A stretch of DNA of 42,133 bases from Ruegeria sp. (GCF_028066395.1 NZ_JALCBM010000025.1:10109-52241), one strand, 5' to 3'. Positions 33,017 through 42,102 are shown, counted from the first letter of the stretch. Translations and numbers: made by a program. The notes: generated from the sequence alone by a model not told the origin.

Positions 33017-34444
33017 ATGAGCAGTACATCCCCGACCATCGGCCCGATCCTGATCCTTGATGACATCCGCGACGGGCAGATGCATCTTGCGGCCCTCTTC
33101 ATCACTCCCAAAGGCGCCCACCCGGCCCCGGTTGCTACGCCGGATGGCGTTGCCGAACCACAACTTCTGGCTGAATATTCCGCGCATGATGTGTTTCGCG
33201 CACGGTTTGTGCTGCCGGCTGACAGGGCCTCCTCGTATCGCTGGGACGGCACCGATTATGCGCTGGCCGGGTTGGGGGATGATCTGCGGCTGGCCTATGT
33301 GTCCTGCAATGGTGAAGAACATGGCGACATGGATCGCGACGGGGCCGAGCGGAATGCGATGTGGGCACGGATGGGGGCGCAGCATGACGAGGCCCCATTT
33401 TCCCTGCTGCTGCATGGCGGCGATCAGGTTTACGCAGATGAGGTGACCCGCGGCCACCCCTTGTGCGACGAGTGGCCCGACCACCTGCCACGCGACCCCG
33501 CGCGGGCTGATCTGCACGACATGCGCAACCACCTGCGCGAAGGCTTTCTGCGCCGCTATCTGGCCAATTACGCGGCCCCCGAGATGGCGTATCTCAAGGC
33601 CCGGGTGCCGTCGCTGATGCAATGGGACGATCACGATATCTGCGACGGCTGGGGTTCGCTGCGGCGCTCGCGCACCTATTCTCCGGTCGGTCAGGCCCTG
33701 TTCGATGTCGCGCGCGAGGCGGCGCTGCTGTTTCAGCACGGCACGGTTGAGGGCGATCTGCCCGCCCGGTTTGCGGACCCCTCGGGCCTGCATCTGGGCT
33801 GGTCGGTTCAGGCCCCCGGCCTGCGCCTGATCAGCCCAGATCTGCGGTCCGAACGCACCCGACGCGAGGTCATGGGCAAGCGCGGCTGGCAGATGATGGA
33901 GGATCTGGCAACACACCCCGCCCCGGGCCGTACTCTGGTGATGTCCAGCGTGCCTTTGCTGGGACCGCGCTTGTCGCTGCTGGAACTGCTGATGGTGCTG
34001 ATCCCAAAAATGCAGAAATACGAGGATGACCTGCGCGACCAGTGGCAAAGCCGGGCGCATCGCGACAGCTGGGCGCATATGCTGGAACTGATGCAGCGCA
34101 TCGCCGCCCGCCCGGATCAGGAGGTGACGGTTCTGTCCGGCGAGATTCATCTGGCCACACGGGGTGAGATGAAGCTGGATCAGGGTAAGGTTCTGCACCA
34201 ACTGGTCGCCTCGGGCATCACGCACCGGGCGCCACCAAAGGCCTGGGCACGGGTGCTGGGCGCCCTGGCAACGGTGGGTGAGACGCCCCTGCCCGGCCAC
34301 CCTATCCATATCCGCCCAATCCCCGGTCAGCGCCGCCGCTATGTGGCCGAGCGCAACTTTCTGGTGGTTCAACGCACACATGGGCACTGGTCGGCGCGAT
34401 GGGATTTCGAGGATACGGGATCGTCAGGGGCATTGCCGCTCTGA
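33017..34444 (+). CDS. Alkaline phosphatase D-type metallophosphatase
   Basis: The 475-residue protein has PhoD-like phosphatase motifs in order: YVSCNGEEHGDMDRDGAERN (about 94-113), LLLHGGDQVYADE (Asp136), LMQWDDHDICDGWGSLRRSR (203-207 WDDHD) and VTVLSGEIHLATRGEMKLDQ. These bind the Fe/Ca or similar metals of the family. There is no signal peptide or Tat motif, so unlike Bacillus PhoD it is probably cytoplasmic; the substrate is unknown. ATG 33017 is chosen because upstream extension to 32978 adds no homology, though no strong ribosome-binding site is visible for either. Confidence 0.88.
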   Translation: MSSTSPTIGPILILDDIRDGQMHLAALFITPKGAHPAPVATPDGVAEPQLLAEYSAHDVFRARFVLPADRASSYRWDGTDYALAGLGDDLRLAYVSCNGEEHGDMDRDGAERNAMWARMGAQHDEAPFSLLLHGGDQVYADEVTRGHPLCDEWPDHLPRDPARADLHDMRNHLREGFLRRYLANYAAPEMAYLKARVPSLMQWDDHDICDGWGSLRRSRTYSPVGQALFDVAREAALLFQHGTVEGDLPARFADPSGLHLGWSVQAPGLRLISPDLRSERTRREVMGKRGWQMMEDLATHPAPGRTLVMSSVPLLGPRLSLLELLMVLIPKMQKYEDDLRDQWQSRAHRDSWAHMLELMQRIAARPDQEVTVLSGEIHLATRGEMKLDQGKVLHQLVASGITHRAPPKAWARVLGALATVGETPLPGHPIHIRPIPGQRRRYVAERNFLVVQRTHGHWSARWDFEDTGSSGALPL

Positions 34445-34483
34445 CCCCTTGCCTGCTTGCCCGCCCCGGCCCATATCTTACCC

Positions 34484-35170
34484 ATGCTCCGTCTCACCCC
34501 GATCCTGCTGGCCGTACTGTATGCCCTTGCGATGTACCGGATTTCCGTCTGGCGCACCCATCGTGAGCTGGATGCGAAATCGACCGAACTGGCCGATCCC
34601 GCGCTGAAGCGTATGACTGACCGTCTGGCCGTCGCGTTGGAGATCGAGCGGGTGCCCGTCTATATCTACGAGATCGACCCGGTGAACGGTTTGGCCGCGC
34701 CGGACGGGCGGATTTTCATCACCCGTGGATTCTATCGCAAGTTTCGCAACGGCGAGGTTTCGGCCGAGGAAATGGCCAGTGTCATCGCGCATGAGTTGGG
34801 GCACGTGGCGCTGGGGCATGCCCGGCGGCGGATGATTGATTTTTCCGGCCAGAACGCGATGCGGGCGGCGCTGATGATGCTGTTGAACCGCTTCATCCCG
34901 TTCATTGGCGCTTGGATTGCGAATGCTTTGACAGCACTTCTGGCTTCGCGCCTGTCGCGAGGGGATGAGTATGAGGCGGATGAGTATGCCGCCGCGTTGC
35001 TGACCAAGGCCGGGATCGGGATCGGGCCGCAGAAATCGCTGTTTCACAAGCTGGAGGATCTGACGCAGCAGCGCGCGGGTGTGGTTCCGGCTTGGTTGAT
35101 GAGTCACCCGAAGACGGATGAGCGCATTGCGGCGTTGGAGGTTTTGGAGCAGCGGTGGGCGCGGGATTGA
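34484..35170 (+). CDS. M48-family membrane metalloprotease
   Basis: The 228-residue protein has an N-terminal membrane helix (LTPILLAVLYALAMYRISVW). The zinc motif HELGH is at 103-107 in VIAHELGHVALGH, with the third ligand in GDEYEADEYAAALL (about 163-176). A further hydrophobic stretch at about 128-158 (MMLLNRFIPFIGAWIANALT) is usual for HtpX-like M48 enzymes. MSHPKTDERIAALEVLE near the C-terminus is a family signature. It probably degrades or processes membrane or periplasmic proteins. ATG 34484 gives the correct hydrophobic N-terminus. Confidence 0.9.
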   Translation: MLRLTPILLAVLYALAMYRISVWRTHRELDAKSTELADPALKRMTDRLAVALEIERVPVYIYEIDPVNGLAAPDGRIFITRGFYRKFRNGEVSAEEMASVIAHELGHVALGHARRRMIDFSGQNAMRAALMMLLNRFIPFIGAWIANALTALLASRLSRGDEYEADEYAAALLTKAGIGIGPQKSLFHKLEDLTQQRAGVVPAWLMSHPKTDERIAALEVLEQRWARD

Positions 35171-35179
35171 GGGTTCGGT

Positions 35180-35230
35180 GCGAGGGGCGCTGCCCCTCGC
35201 GCTCCCCGGGATATTTTTGGCCAGATGAAG
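35180..35230 (+). repeat. Hairpin plus GGATATTTTT element, copy C
   Basis: GCGAGGGGC-GCT-GCCCCTCGC (35180-35200) is a perfect 9-bp hairpin. GCTCCCC and then GGGATATTTTTGGCCAGATG follow. It sits between the stop of the M48 gene (10 bases away) and the convergent stop of the PIN gene, so it may terminate transcription from one side. The core is identical to copy B and close to copy A. Confidence 0.75.
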
Positions 35231-35242
35231 GGTGGACCCGTG

Positions 35243-35785
35243 TCAGGTGGTGAGGGCTTTGCCTAAGCGCGGCAGGCGGGCTTTTTTCATCAGGGCCCGC
35301 AAGGTCCATTGGGTGCCGGAGAGGCGGTTGGCCTCAGCCAGGACGCGGGTGGCGATGGTGGTCAGCCCCTCGGGGTCGGTTTGCCAGAAGGTGTGCAGTA
35401 GGCTGTCTGGGTCGTGGCGGGTGAGGTCTTCCTCGGCCAAGATGTTTTTGGGGAAATCCTTGGCGTTGAGCGTGACGATTGTATCTGCCGATGCTGCGAC
35501 GGCGGTGGCGAGGACGTGGATATCGGCGCTGTCGGGCAGCCAGAGGCGCTGTTCCAGACCCGGCGCGGGTGGGCGTTCGGCTTTGGGCCAATGCGATTGG
35601 GTCAGGGCGATCTCGGCGCGGGCTTGTGCTTCGCCCTCTGGGCCCAGTTTGCGGGCGGCGCGGGCCCATTCTTCGAGGATGCGGGCGGACCAGATGGGGG
35701 TGAAATGCCCCAGCTCTGCCGCGCCGAGCAGCATTTCCCGCATCACCGTGGGGTAGATCACGCAGGTGTCCAGCACCGCTTTCAT
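35243..35785 (-). CDS. PIN-domain protein (RSP_2648-like)
   Basis: The 180-residue protein has a PIN-like nuclease fold. KAVLDTCVIYPTVMREMLLG carries the first acidic residue (Asp6); the central helix IWSARILEEWARAARKLG carries Glu; the C-terminal acidic set is in DSADIHVLATAVAASADTIV and TLNAKDFPKNILAEEDL. The overall layout matches the family named after Rhodobacter RSP_2648, found as a single-copy chromosomal gene. No antitoxin gene precedes it; the upstream gene is an rRNA methyltransferase with a 4-base overlap. That makes an RNA-processing role more likely than a toxin-antitoxin role. This is inference. Confidence 0.87.
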   Translation of the reverse strand: MKAVLDTCVIYPTVMREMLLGAAELGHFTPIWSARILEEWARAARKLGPEGEAQARAEIALTQSHWPKAERPPAPGLEQRLWLPDSADIHVLATAVAASADTIVTLNAKDFPKNILAEEDLTRHDPDSLLHTFWQTDPEGLTTIATRVLAEANRLSGTQWTLRALMKKARLPRLGKALTT

Positions 35786-36984
35786 AGGCGGAAGAACACG
35801 GCTTTGAGGTAGCCGCTTTCGGCCAGTTGCGGCAGTTGCGGATGATCGGGGCCTGCAAAGCCGGTGTGGATCAGTTGTGCCTGCCGTCCGGCGCGACCTA
35901 TGCCGCGTGCGGAGGCGTCGCGGAAGCGTCCGAGATCAGCCGCGTGCGAACAGGAGCAGAGGCCCAGATAGCCGCCAGGTTTTACTAGCGGCGCGGCCAG
36001 GCGCGCGATGCGTTCATAAGCACGCAGCCCGGCGTCGAGCGCCTGTTTCGACGGCGCAAAGGCGGGCGGGTCGCAGATGACCACGTCGAATTGCGCGCCC
36101 TCTTCGCCCAGTTGCGTCAGCACGTCAAAGGCGTCGCCTTGCCGAGTTTGGAAACGGTCTTCGAACCCAGATGCCTGCGCGCCCTTCGTGGCCAGCTCCA
36201 GCGCGGCGGCAGAGCCATCGACGCAGAGCGCCTGCCCGGCACCGCCCGCCAGCATGGCCAGCCCGAAGCCGCCCACATGGCTGAACACGTCCAGCACCTG
36301 CGCGCCGGGTTGCACGAGGCGGGCGGCAAAGGCGTGGTTGGGGCGTTGGTCGTAGAAAAGGCCGGTCTTTTGCCCGCCGGTCAGGTCGGCCATGTAGGTG
36401 GCGCCGTTCATCGGCACCGGCAGCGGGGCCTCGGGTGCCGCGCCGCGCAGAGTCTGGTTCACATCGTCCAACCCCTCAAGCCCCCGGGTGCGGCCCGAGG
36501 CGTTTTTCAACACCGTAGTGACCCCGGTGACCTTGACCAGCGCGGCGGTCAGGTGGTCCAGATGCGCCTCGGCCCAGGCGGCGTTGGGCTGGATCACGCA
36601 AGCGTCGCCGAACCGGTCGATGATGACGCCGGGAAAGCCGTCCGCCTCTGCATGGATCAGGCGATAGTACAGCGCGTCGAACAGGCGTTCGCGCATCTGC
36701 AGCGCACGGGTCAGGCGGGTTTCGAACCAGTCGGCATTCAGATCGGCGGAGATGTCTCGATCCAGCACCCGGCACATGATCTTTGACGCCGGATTGACCG
36801 CGACCAAAGCAATTGGCGACCGCTTGTCATCCTCAAGCACCGCCAAAGCGCCCGGGGCGATCTTGCGCGTCCGGCGGTCGGTGACGATGTCATTGGCGTA
36901 GACCCAAGGAAAACCATGACGCAGGCCGCGCGCATTGGCTTTGGGTTTCAGACGGATGCGGGGGCGGTCGGCGGGTTCAGTCAT
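35782..36984 (-). CDS. Class I SAM-dependent rRNA methyltransferase, RlmI type
   Basis: The 400-residue protein has an N-terminal PUA domain (IRLKPKANARGLRHGFPWVY onward, about 5-80), a central EEHEE-like domain and a Rossmann methyltransferase domain. MADLTGGQKTGLFYDQRPNH and QVLDVFSHVGGFGLAMLAGG are the SAM site. VVICDPPAFAPSKQALDAG is the cytosine-5 methyltransferase-type motif IV, and YLGLCSCSHAADLGRF carries the catalytic Cys region. RlmI methylates C1962 of 23S rRNA in E. coli; the exact base here is inferred. ATG 36984 is used; ATG 36996 would add four residues. It overlaps the PIN gene start. Confidence 0.92.
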   Translation of the reverse strand: MTEPADRPRIRLKPKANARGLRHGFPWVYANDIVTDRRTRKIAPGALAVLEDDKRSPIALVAVNPASKIMCRVLDRDISADLNADWFETRLTRALQMRERLFDALYYRLIHAEADGFPGVIIDRFGDACVIQPNAAWAEAHLDHLTAALVKVTGVTTVLKNASGRTRGLEGLDDVNQTLRGAAPEAPLPVPMNGATYMADLTGGQKTGLFYDQRPNHAFAARLVQPGAQVLDVFSHVGGFGLAMLAGGAGQALCVDGSAAALELATKGAQASGFEDRFQTRQGDAFDVLTQLGEEGAQFDVVICDPPAFAPSKQALDAGLRAYERIARLAAPLVKPGGYLGLCSCSHAADLGRFRDASARGIGRAGRQAQLIHTGFAGPDHPQLPQLAESGYLKAVFFRL

Positions 36985-37027
36985 GCCCGCCCTCATAATC
37001 GCGAACGCGGCGCGGGGAAAGCCCCCG

Positions 37028-37300
37028 TCAGCGGTTGCGACTGCGCCAGCCGCCGCGCCGTTTCGGGGCCTGCGCGGTTTCCAGCCCGTCGCGCAGCACC
37101 TGCGTCATCGGGTGATCACCATCCTGCGCCGAATAGGCGCTGTGCAGTTCGACCAGCGCCTGTCTCTGATCGCACTCGGGCGGCAGGCCCAGCGCCCAGT
37201 CCAGAAAGATACTGCGGCATTCGGGCAAGGTGATGCCTTCGATGCGATAAGCTTCGAAAATAAGGCCCTTGGGGTCGTTGGGGTCGTTACTGCGCGCCAT
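37028..37300 (-). CDS. Small conserved-looking soluble protein, 90 residues
   Basis: The protein begins MARSNDPNDPKGLIFEAYRI and contains GITLPECRSIFLDWALGLPP, ending in a basic tail PKRRGGWRSRNR. It has no membrane helix or signal and I recognise no function. Its ATG at 37300 overlaps the glnE stop by 14 bases and uses GAGGAGGGC inside glnE as ribosome-binding site, a strong sign of translational coupling. An alternative ATG at 37315 lies further inside glnE. Confidence 0.82.
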   Translation of the reverse strand: MARSNDPNDPKGLIFEAYRIEGITLPECRSIFLDWALGLPPECDQRQALVELHSAYSAQDGDHPMTQVLRDGLETAQAPKRRGGWRSRNR

Positions 37301-40079
37301 CTTTGCCCTCCTCAACCACGCTGCCGATCAGGGCGGCGGCGGTGGCGTAACTGTCCTGCAACGCGGCCTGCAGCTGTTCGATCTGCTCGAACCCGGTGGC
37401 GCGGCACAGAAAGGCCGCGCCGCCTTCGCCGATCCGGTCGACCTCGAGCCCTTTGACCGAGAGCAGCCGCGCCGCGCATTGCACCGACCAGCATAGATCG
37501 TAACCGGCCTTGAGCGTTTGTGCCTGCGCGACATCCAGCAATCCGGCGGCGACAGCGCCGTCGAGGCCCGCCTGCACATCGCGCTGTGCCGTGCCGGACA
37601 GCAGCGCCCCGGTTTCCGCGAGCAATTCGATATCCATCATCCGGCCCGGTCCGTTCTTGGCATCCCAGACACTGGCGGGCGCTTTTGCCGCTGCCAGACG
37701 GGTGCGCATCTCGGCCACCTCACGCAGGACCTTGTCGCGGTCGCGTGGCTGCGACAGGAAATCGGCGCGGAAGGTTTCGATATCGGCAGCCAGCCCGGCG
37801 TCGCCCGCAACCACATGGGCGCGGGTCAGCGCCAGATGTTCCCACACCCAGGCCTCGTTCTGCTGATAGCTGGTGAAGCTGGCCCAACTGGTCGCCACCG
37901 GCCCCTGATTGCCCGAGGGGCGCAGCCGCATGTCGACCTCATACAGCCGCCCCTGCGCCATCGGCGCGGTCAGCGCGGTGATCAGCGCTTGGGTGAAGCG
38001 CGCGTAATAGGTGCGCGTCGCCAGCGGGCGCGGGCCATCGGACATGTCCTGATCCAGCGGGTCGTAGATCACGATCATATCCAGATCGGATTGCGAATTG
38101 ATCCGTCCCGCCCCCAGCGAGCCCATGCCCAGAACCGCCGCCCCACGCCCCGGAGGCGCCCCGTGTTTGGTCGCGAACTGCGCCGTCACGCACGGCAGGA
38201 TGGCAGCGATCACGGCATTGGCGAGGTCCGCATATTGCTGCCCGGCCTGCGCGCCGTCGATCAGCCCGCGCAAGTGATGCACACCGATGCGGAAATGCCA
38301 TTCCTTGCACCAGCGGCGGGTCAGATCGAGCTGCGTTTCATAGTCACTTTCATCGGTCAAGGCCTGCGTCAGCTCGGCCTTCAATGCCTCCTGCCCCGGC
38401 CAATCGGCAAAGAAACTGCCGCCGATCACCGCATCAAATACCGAGGCATTGCGTGACAGATGCGTGGCCAGCGCGTGCGAGGTGCCGACGATGTCGATCA
38501 GCAGGTCGATCAGTTGCGGATTGGCCTCGAACAGGGAAAACAGCTGCACCCCGGCGGGGAGTCCGGCCAGAAAGCCGTCAAGCGCCTGCAGCGCCTCATC
38601 CGGTTGCGCGGTTTTGGCCAGACGTGACAGGATTTCAGGCCGCAGCCGGTCGAATATCCGCGCCCCGCGTTGCGAGCGCAGCGCCGGATAGGTCGTCCAG
38701 CGGGCCAGTACGTTCTGGTCAAACGTGACCTCGGGCGCAGATGCGCGCGCGGGGGAAGGCCCCGGGGCAAAGAAGCCTTCGGTCAGTTCATGCACCTCAG
38801 TCAGGCGGCGGGTCAGGTCCTGGGTCAGCTCGGCACTGGTGATGCCCATCAGGCAGGCCACGCGGTCAATCCCGTCGGGCGTTTGCGGAACCTTGTGAGT
38901 CTGGGCGTCATGAACCATCTGAATGCGGTGTTCGACCTCGCGATGGGCGCGGTAATGGTCGGTCAGCCTGTCGGCCACGTCCTGCGGCACCCAGCCTTTG
39001 GTGGCCAGCGCGGCCAGCCCCGGCACAGTGCCGCGCACCCGCAGATCGGTGTCACGGCCTCCGGCGATCAACTGGCGGGTCTGGGTGAAGAACTCGATCT
39101 CACGTATCCCGCCCTGCCCCAGTTTCATGTCATGGCCGGGGATGGACAGGGCGCCGCCTGTGCCCTTGTTCTCACGTATGCGCAGGCGCATGTCATGGGC
39201 GTCTTGAATGGCGGCAAAATCCAGATGGCGCCGCCAGACAAAGGGGCGCAGGGTGTCCAGAAAGCGCTGCCCGGCCGCGATGTCTCCGGCACAGGGACGG
39301 GCCTTGATATAAGCTGCCCTCTCCCATGTGCGGCCGAGGCTTTCGTAATACCGCTCGGCCGCTTCGGTCGCCATACAGACGGGCGTGACCGCCGGGTCGG
39401 GACGCAAACGCAGGTCAGTGCGGAAGACATAGCCATCGGCGGTCTTGTCGCTGAGCGTGGCGCAGAAATTCCGCGTCGCCCGGACCATGCTTTGCCGCGC
39501 GTCAAGGAAGTCATCCGGGTCGAACCGGGTTTCATCAAACAACACGATCAGGTCGATATCCGAACTGTAGTTCAGCTCATGCGCGCCCATCTTGCCCATG
39601 GCGAGGATGATCAGCCCGGCAGCAGTGTCCGCATCATCCTCGACCATCCCCGGCAGCTTGCCGCGCCGGATCAGGGCCGCGATCTCGGCCTTGGCGGCCA
39701 TATCTGCGGCCAGCGCACCGAAATCCGTCAGCGCTCCGGTCACCTTTTCCAACGGCCACGCGCCCGCCAGATCGGCCAGCGCCGTCAGCAGCGCCACCCG
39801 CCGCTTGGCCTGCCGCAGGCCGGGTTTCAACTGATCCGGCGGCAGGGTCTGCACGGCCTGCATCACATCCGACAACGCCTGATCCGGCTGCTGCAACGCC
39901 TGCGCCAGCCAGTCCTTTTCCTGATCGATCAGACCCTTCAGATAAGGGCTGGACCCGGCAGTTCCGGCGATCAACTCTCTCTGTTCGGGCGTTATATCCG
40001 GCACTGCGGCGCCTGTTTCTTCTCCCAAAGCGGAATCAAAGGCGCGCGGGCAGCGCTGCGGGATCAAAGGGGCGTTCAT
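37287..40079 (-). CDS. glnE: Bifunctional glutamine synthetase adenylyltransferase/deadenylase
   Basis: The 930-residue protein has two nucleotidyltransferase domains. The N-terminal deadenylylase has GKMGAHELNYSSDIDLIVLF (about 162-181). The C-terminal adenylyltransferase has LGMGSLGAGRINSQSDLDMI (about 648-667). The linker carries HRIQMVHDAQTHKVP. Signature phrases EREFFTQ-like (EIEFFTQTRQLIAGGRDTDL) and RLRPSGNQGPVATSW are present. It adds or removes AMP on glutamine synthetase in response to PII and nitrogen status. The length agrees with alphaproteobacterial GlnE. Its ATG overlaps the upstream NTF2-like stop by four bases. Confidence 0.97.
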   Translation of the reverse strand: MNAPLIPQRCPRAFDSALGEETGAAVPDITPEQRELIAGTAGSSPYLKGLIDQEKDWLAQALQQPDQALSDVMQAVQTLPPDQLKPGLRQAKRRVALLTALADLAGAWPLEKVTGALTDFGALAADMAAKAEIAALIRRGKLPGMVEDDADTAAGLIILAMGKMGAHELNYSSDIDLIVLFDETRFDPDDFLDARQSMVRATRNFCATLSDKTADGYVFRTDLRLRPDPAVTPVCMATEAAERYYESLGRTWERAAYIKARPCAGDIAAGQRFLDTLRPFVWRRHLDFAAIQDAHDMRLRIRENKGTGGALSIPGHDMKLGQGGIREIEFFTQTRQLIAGGRDTDLRVRGTVPGLAALATKGWVPQDVADRLTDHYRAHREVEHRIQMVHDAQTHKVPQTPDGIDRVACLMGITSAELTQDLTRRLTEVHELTEGFFAPGPSPARASAPEVTFDQNVLARWTTYPALRSQRGARIFDRLRPEILSRLAKTAQPDEALQALDGFLAGLPAGVQLFSLFEANPQLIDLLIDIVGTSHALATHLSRNASVFDAVIGGSFFADWPGQEALKAELTQALTDESDYETQLDLTRRWCKEWHFRIGVHHLRGLIDGAQAGQQYADLANAVIAAILPCVTAQFATKHGAPPGRGAAVLGMGSLGAGRINSQSDLDMIVIYDPLDQDMSDGPRPLATRTYYARFTQALITALTAPMAQGRLYEVDMRLRPSGNQGPVATSWASFTSYQQNEAWVWEHLALTRAHVVAGDAGLAADIETFRADFLSQPRDRDKVLREVAEMRTRLAAAKAPASVWDAKNGPGRMMDIELLAETGALLSGTAQRDVQAGLDGAVAAGLLDVAQAQTLKAGYDLCWSVQCAARLLSVKGLEVDRIGEGGAAFLCRATGFEQIEQLQAALQDSYATAAALIGSVVEEGKDGAQ

Positions 40080-40459
40080 TTCGCCTCCAGCGGTGTGTCC
40101 TGACTGAAGCTGTTGACCCAGACGTTATGACGCCGCTCCCAGAGGGATGAGATCAACATCACCTCCCACCCCGGCGCGCCGGGGCGCTGATAATCAGCGC
40201 GGTAAGACAGCAGGACGATATCAGGGGTCAAAACCCGCAACTTCGCCTCGCTCAGCTTGTAGTCCGCCATAGTCGGCGCATCGGCGAACTGCCCCACATG
40301 ATCGTCGCGATTGGCAAAGCCGGTTGGATAAACCCCCAGAAAATCCGGGCTCAGCAAAGCCCGATCCGCCTGCGCATTGCCTGCCACCAAAGCGGCCCAG
40401 ACCTGCTGTTCCAGGCTCAGGATGTCATCAAGGGTCGGGGGCGTCGTGTTTTCAGTCAT
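40076..40459 (-). CDS. NTF2-like (DUF4440) family protein
   Basis: The 127-residue protein starts MTENTTPPTLDDILSLEQQV. It has the SnoaL/NTF2 layout, with helix, then LLSPDFLGVYPTGFANRDDH, and the beta-sheet LRVLTPDIVLLSYRADYQRP and GWEVMLISSLWERRHNVWVN. The DUF4440 pattern of W..L..gD...ld.ll..df is clear. The function is unassigned; members may bind small ligands. Start choice: ATG 40459 or ATG 40465; upstream DNA to 40531 could extend the frame but has no ribosome-binding site. It overlaps glnE. Confidence 0.8.
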   Translation of the reverse strand: MTENTTPPTLDDILSLEQQVWAALVAGNAQADRALLSPDFLGVYPTGFANRDDHVGQFADAPTMADYKLSEAKLRVLTPDIVLLSYRADYQRPGAPGWEVMLISSLWERRHNVWVNSFSQDTPLEAK

Positions 40460-40630
40460 TTGCATATACGTGAACTCGGGCACAAGACACCAAAATAAGC
40501 CGAAATAGGCTGGAAGAAGACGGAAGAGCATTGAAAACGTAGGGGCAAAGACATCTCCTGAACTCGGTTCGAGGAAAGTTTACCGCCTTTCAATGGACGT
40601 TTAAACCGGCCTTTGCGGGCTTACGGCTAA

Positions 40631-40870
40631 ATGCATGGTACCGAAGTTCTAGGACAACAATTGATCGAAAGCGGTTCAGTTGTGCATGAGTTTTCGCCAA
40701 ACGGAACCGAAAGTCTGACCATCGAGATCGGCCGAGAAAAACGCTTGCGGCTGGTCCTAAAGCGCACGATTGCAGGGGACGAGGTGTTCCTAAGCACATC
40801 CCACAGGACAACACTTGCGAAGTGGCGCAAACTGCTTACAACTCGCAGTGTTTCATTAGTAAGGGAGTGA
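40631..40870 (+). CDS. Hypothetical protein in low-GC segment (79 residues)
   Basis: The frame starts MHGTEVLGQQLIESGSVVHE, continues through a basic stretch EIGREKRLRLVLKRTIAG and ends RSVSLVRE. It has neither membrane helix nor signal. There is no clear ribosome-binding site, and the overlapping minus-strand frame of 97 codons is nearly as long, so the strand is uncertain. Base composition is lower in GC than the core genes. No family recognised. Confidence 0.4.
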   Translation: MHGTEVLGQQLIESGSVVHEFSPNGTESLTIEIGREKRLRLVLKRTIAGDEVFLSTSHRTTLAKWRKLLTTRSVSLVRE

Positions 40871-40927
40871 AGCACGTGGAGGGGCGGAAATTCCCTTGCG
40901 GCTCTGGACCGGCTTCCCAAGGCTCAC

Positions 40928-41857
40928 GTGTTGGACCAAAACAATAGCAAAATGACTTTTGAACAAGAGAACTTACTTCATCGGCTTACCAAGTCTCAAA
41001 GTGTCGCGCGTAAGCTGCTAAACTCAGATCTAAAGACGATTAAGAGAGTTCTAGCGGCAGGACTTAAAATCTGGTTAGGCGCATTCGGTGCTTTCACCCT
41101 TGGTGTCATCTTATCCTTGCCTTGGAGTGTTTGGAGGCTTTTTGATAGCAATACCCTTGCTTTCCTAGCTGGAAACGTGACCATCCTCCTGTTTTTTTCC
41201 TACGTGGTATTTCGGTTGTCTGTTTTTCCTTTGATAATTTGCCTTTACCTTTGTGAGCATCTATTGAGCCGCATCAAGTTAGCCACAAGTCGGAAACGCA
41301 GCCCAAAAGTACGCGAACGGTATGTAAGGTTCCGAGTATGGCGGCTTGAAATGATAGATTTTAGTGACCCGCGCCTAATAATTTCTCAGTCTGTGGTTTC
41401 TATGGTCTTTGTATTTTTCGCACTTTATGGACCTCTCTTGCTGCACAATGCACCAAAAGAAAGAGGGTTTGCCTGGGTCGTCGCGCTAGGGGTTATTCTC
41501 GGAACAGTTGTCCCCACTGTCATTAGGCCACTTGTTCAAAGCCGTAGAAGAGGCACGCCGTTTGGAAAGGCATTTGTCCGCCATGTCTCTATGCCTGCGA
41601 ACGTTGTTTTCTTTTCAGTTGTGATCTGTGTAGCTGGTTACTGGCGATCTGAAATGCTAATTTCTGCATACCCGTACGCGTATGAAACTGATCAAGGCGC
41701 ATGCCTCCTATCTCCAATTTTTCCAGTTTTTAACGGCGTGCTATACTATGATCAGCTGTCCGAGACATTTATCGTACTCCACCCGTCCGGCGGCGGGATG
41801 TATCTTCTATCGGAAGTTGGAAAGGACCGACCTCATTGTTTGTCCCGGGCTTCCTGA
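40928..41857 (+). CDS. Multi-pass membrane protein of unknown function
   Basis: The 309-residue protein uses GTG at 40928 with AAGG five bases upstream; ATG 40952 is the alternative. It has about five hydrophobic segments: 46-65 (LKIWLGAFGAFTLGVILSLP), 77-110 (FLAGNVTILLFFSYVVFRLS and following), 153-172 (VVSMVFVFFALYGPLLLHNA), 184-202 (VVALGVILGTVVPTVIRPLV) and 222-241. A basic cytoplasmic loop (SRIKLATSRKRSPKVRERYV) separates the second and third. The C-terminal part after about 255 is soluble. GC is about 40-47%, far below the neighbours, which suggests recent acquisition. I recognise no family. Confidence 0.7.
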   Translation: MLDQNNSKMTFEQENLLHRLTKSQSVARKLLNSDLKTIKRVLAAGLKIWLGAFGAFTLGVILSLPWSVWRLFDSNTLAFLAGNVTILLFFSYVVFRLSVFPLIICLYLCEHLLSRIKLATSRKRSPKVRERYVRFRVWRLEMIDFSDPRLIISQSVVSMVFVFFALYGPLLLHNAPKERGFAWVVALGVILGTVVPTVIRPLVQSRRRGTPFGKAFVRHVSMPANVVFFSVVICVAGYWRSEMLISAYPYAYETDQGACLLSPIFPVFNGVLYYDQLSETFIVLHPSGGGMYLLSEVGKDRPHCLSRAS

Positions 41858-42044
41858 CAAACTTGAGACTAAGGTGAGGCTGTTCCTTCTTGAATACAGC
41901 TTACGCCACCAGGCCTGAACACCGAAGGGCTCGACCGGCGCAAGTGGCCTCTGTCCAAACTTGTCAAAACTTAAAAGAAACCGTGGCGCGCTACGATGCG
42001 GAACCTGCGCCGGTTCCTGCATGGCGTCAACCATTCAAGCATGA

Positions 42045-42063
42045 ATGTAAATCTTTTTCACAT
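42045..42063. promoter_or_regulatory. Operator-like dyad 1
   Basis: ATGTAAATCTTTTTCACAT has imperfect two-fold symmetry, ATGTRAA-N5-TTYACAT. Its reverse complement matches dyad 2 at 17 of 19 positions. Confidence 0.55.
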
Positions 42064-42102
42064 CACCCCTTGCAACCACCCAAACGCCGCCCCATCTAGA
42101 CA

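Noticed and set aside
32924-34387. 487-codon minus-strand frame opposite the PhoD-type gene
   Set aside because: Antisense shadow of a recognised phosphatase; only its last 25 codons are shared with the possible broken gene.
35243-35785. PIN protein as a VapC-type toxin
   Set aside because: There is no small antitoxin gene before it; it overlaps an rRNA methyltransferase gene and is 180 residues, longer than typical VapC.
40627-40920. 97-codon minus-strand gene in the low-GC segment
   Set aside because: No ribosome-binding site or recognisable domain; it overlaps the plus-strand frame, which has the more protein-like composition, though neither is certain.
41890-42099. 69-codon plus-strand frame near the right edge
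   Set aside because: No start signal or homology, and it runs through the first operator-like dyad.
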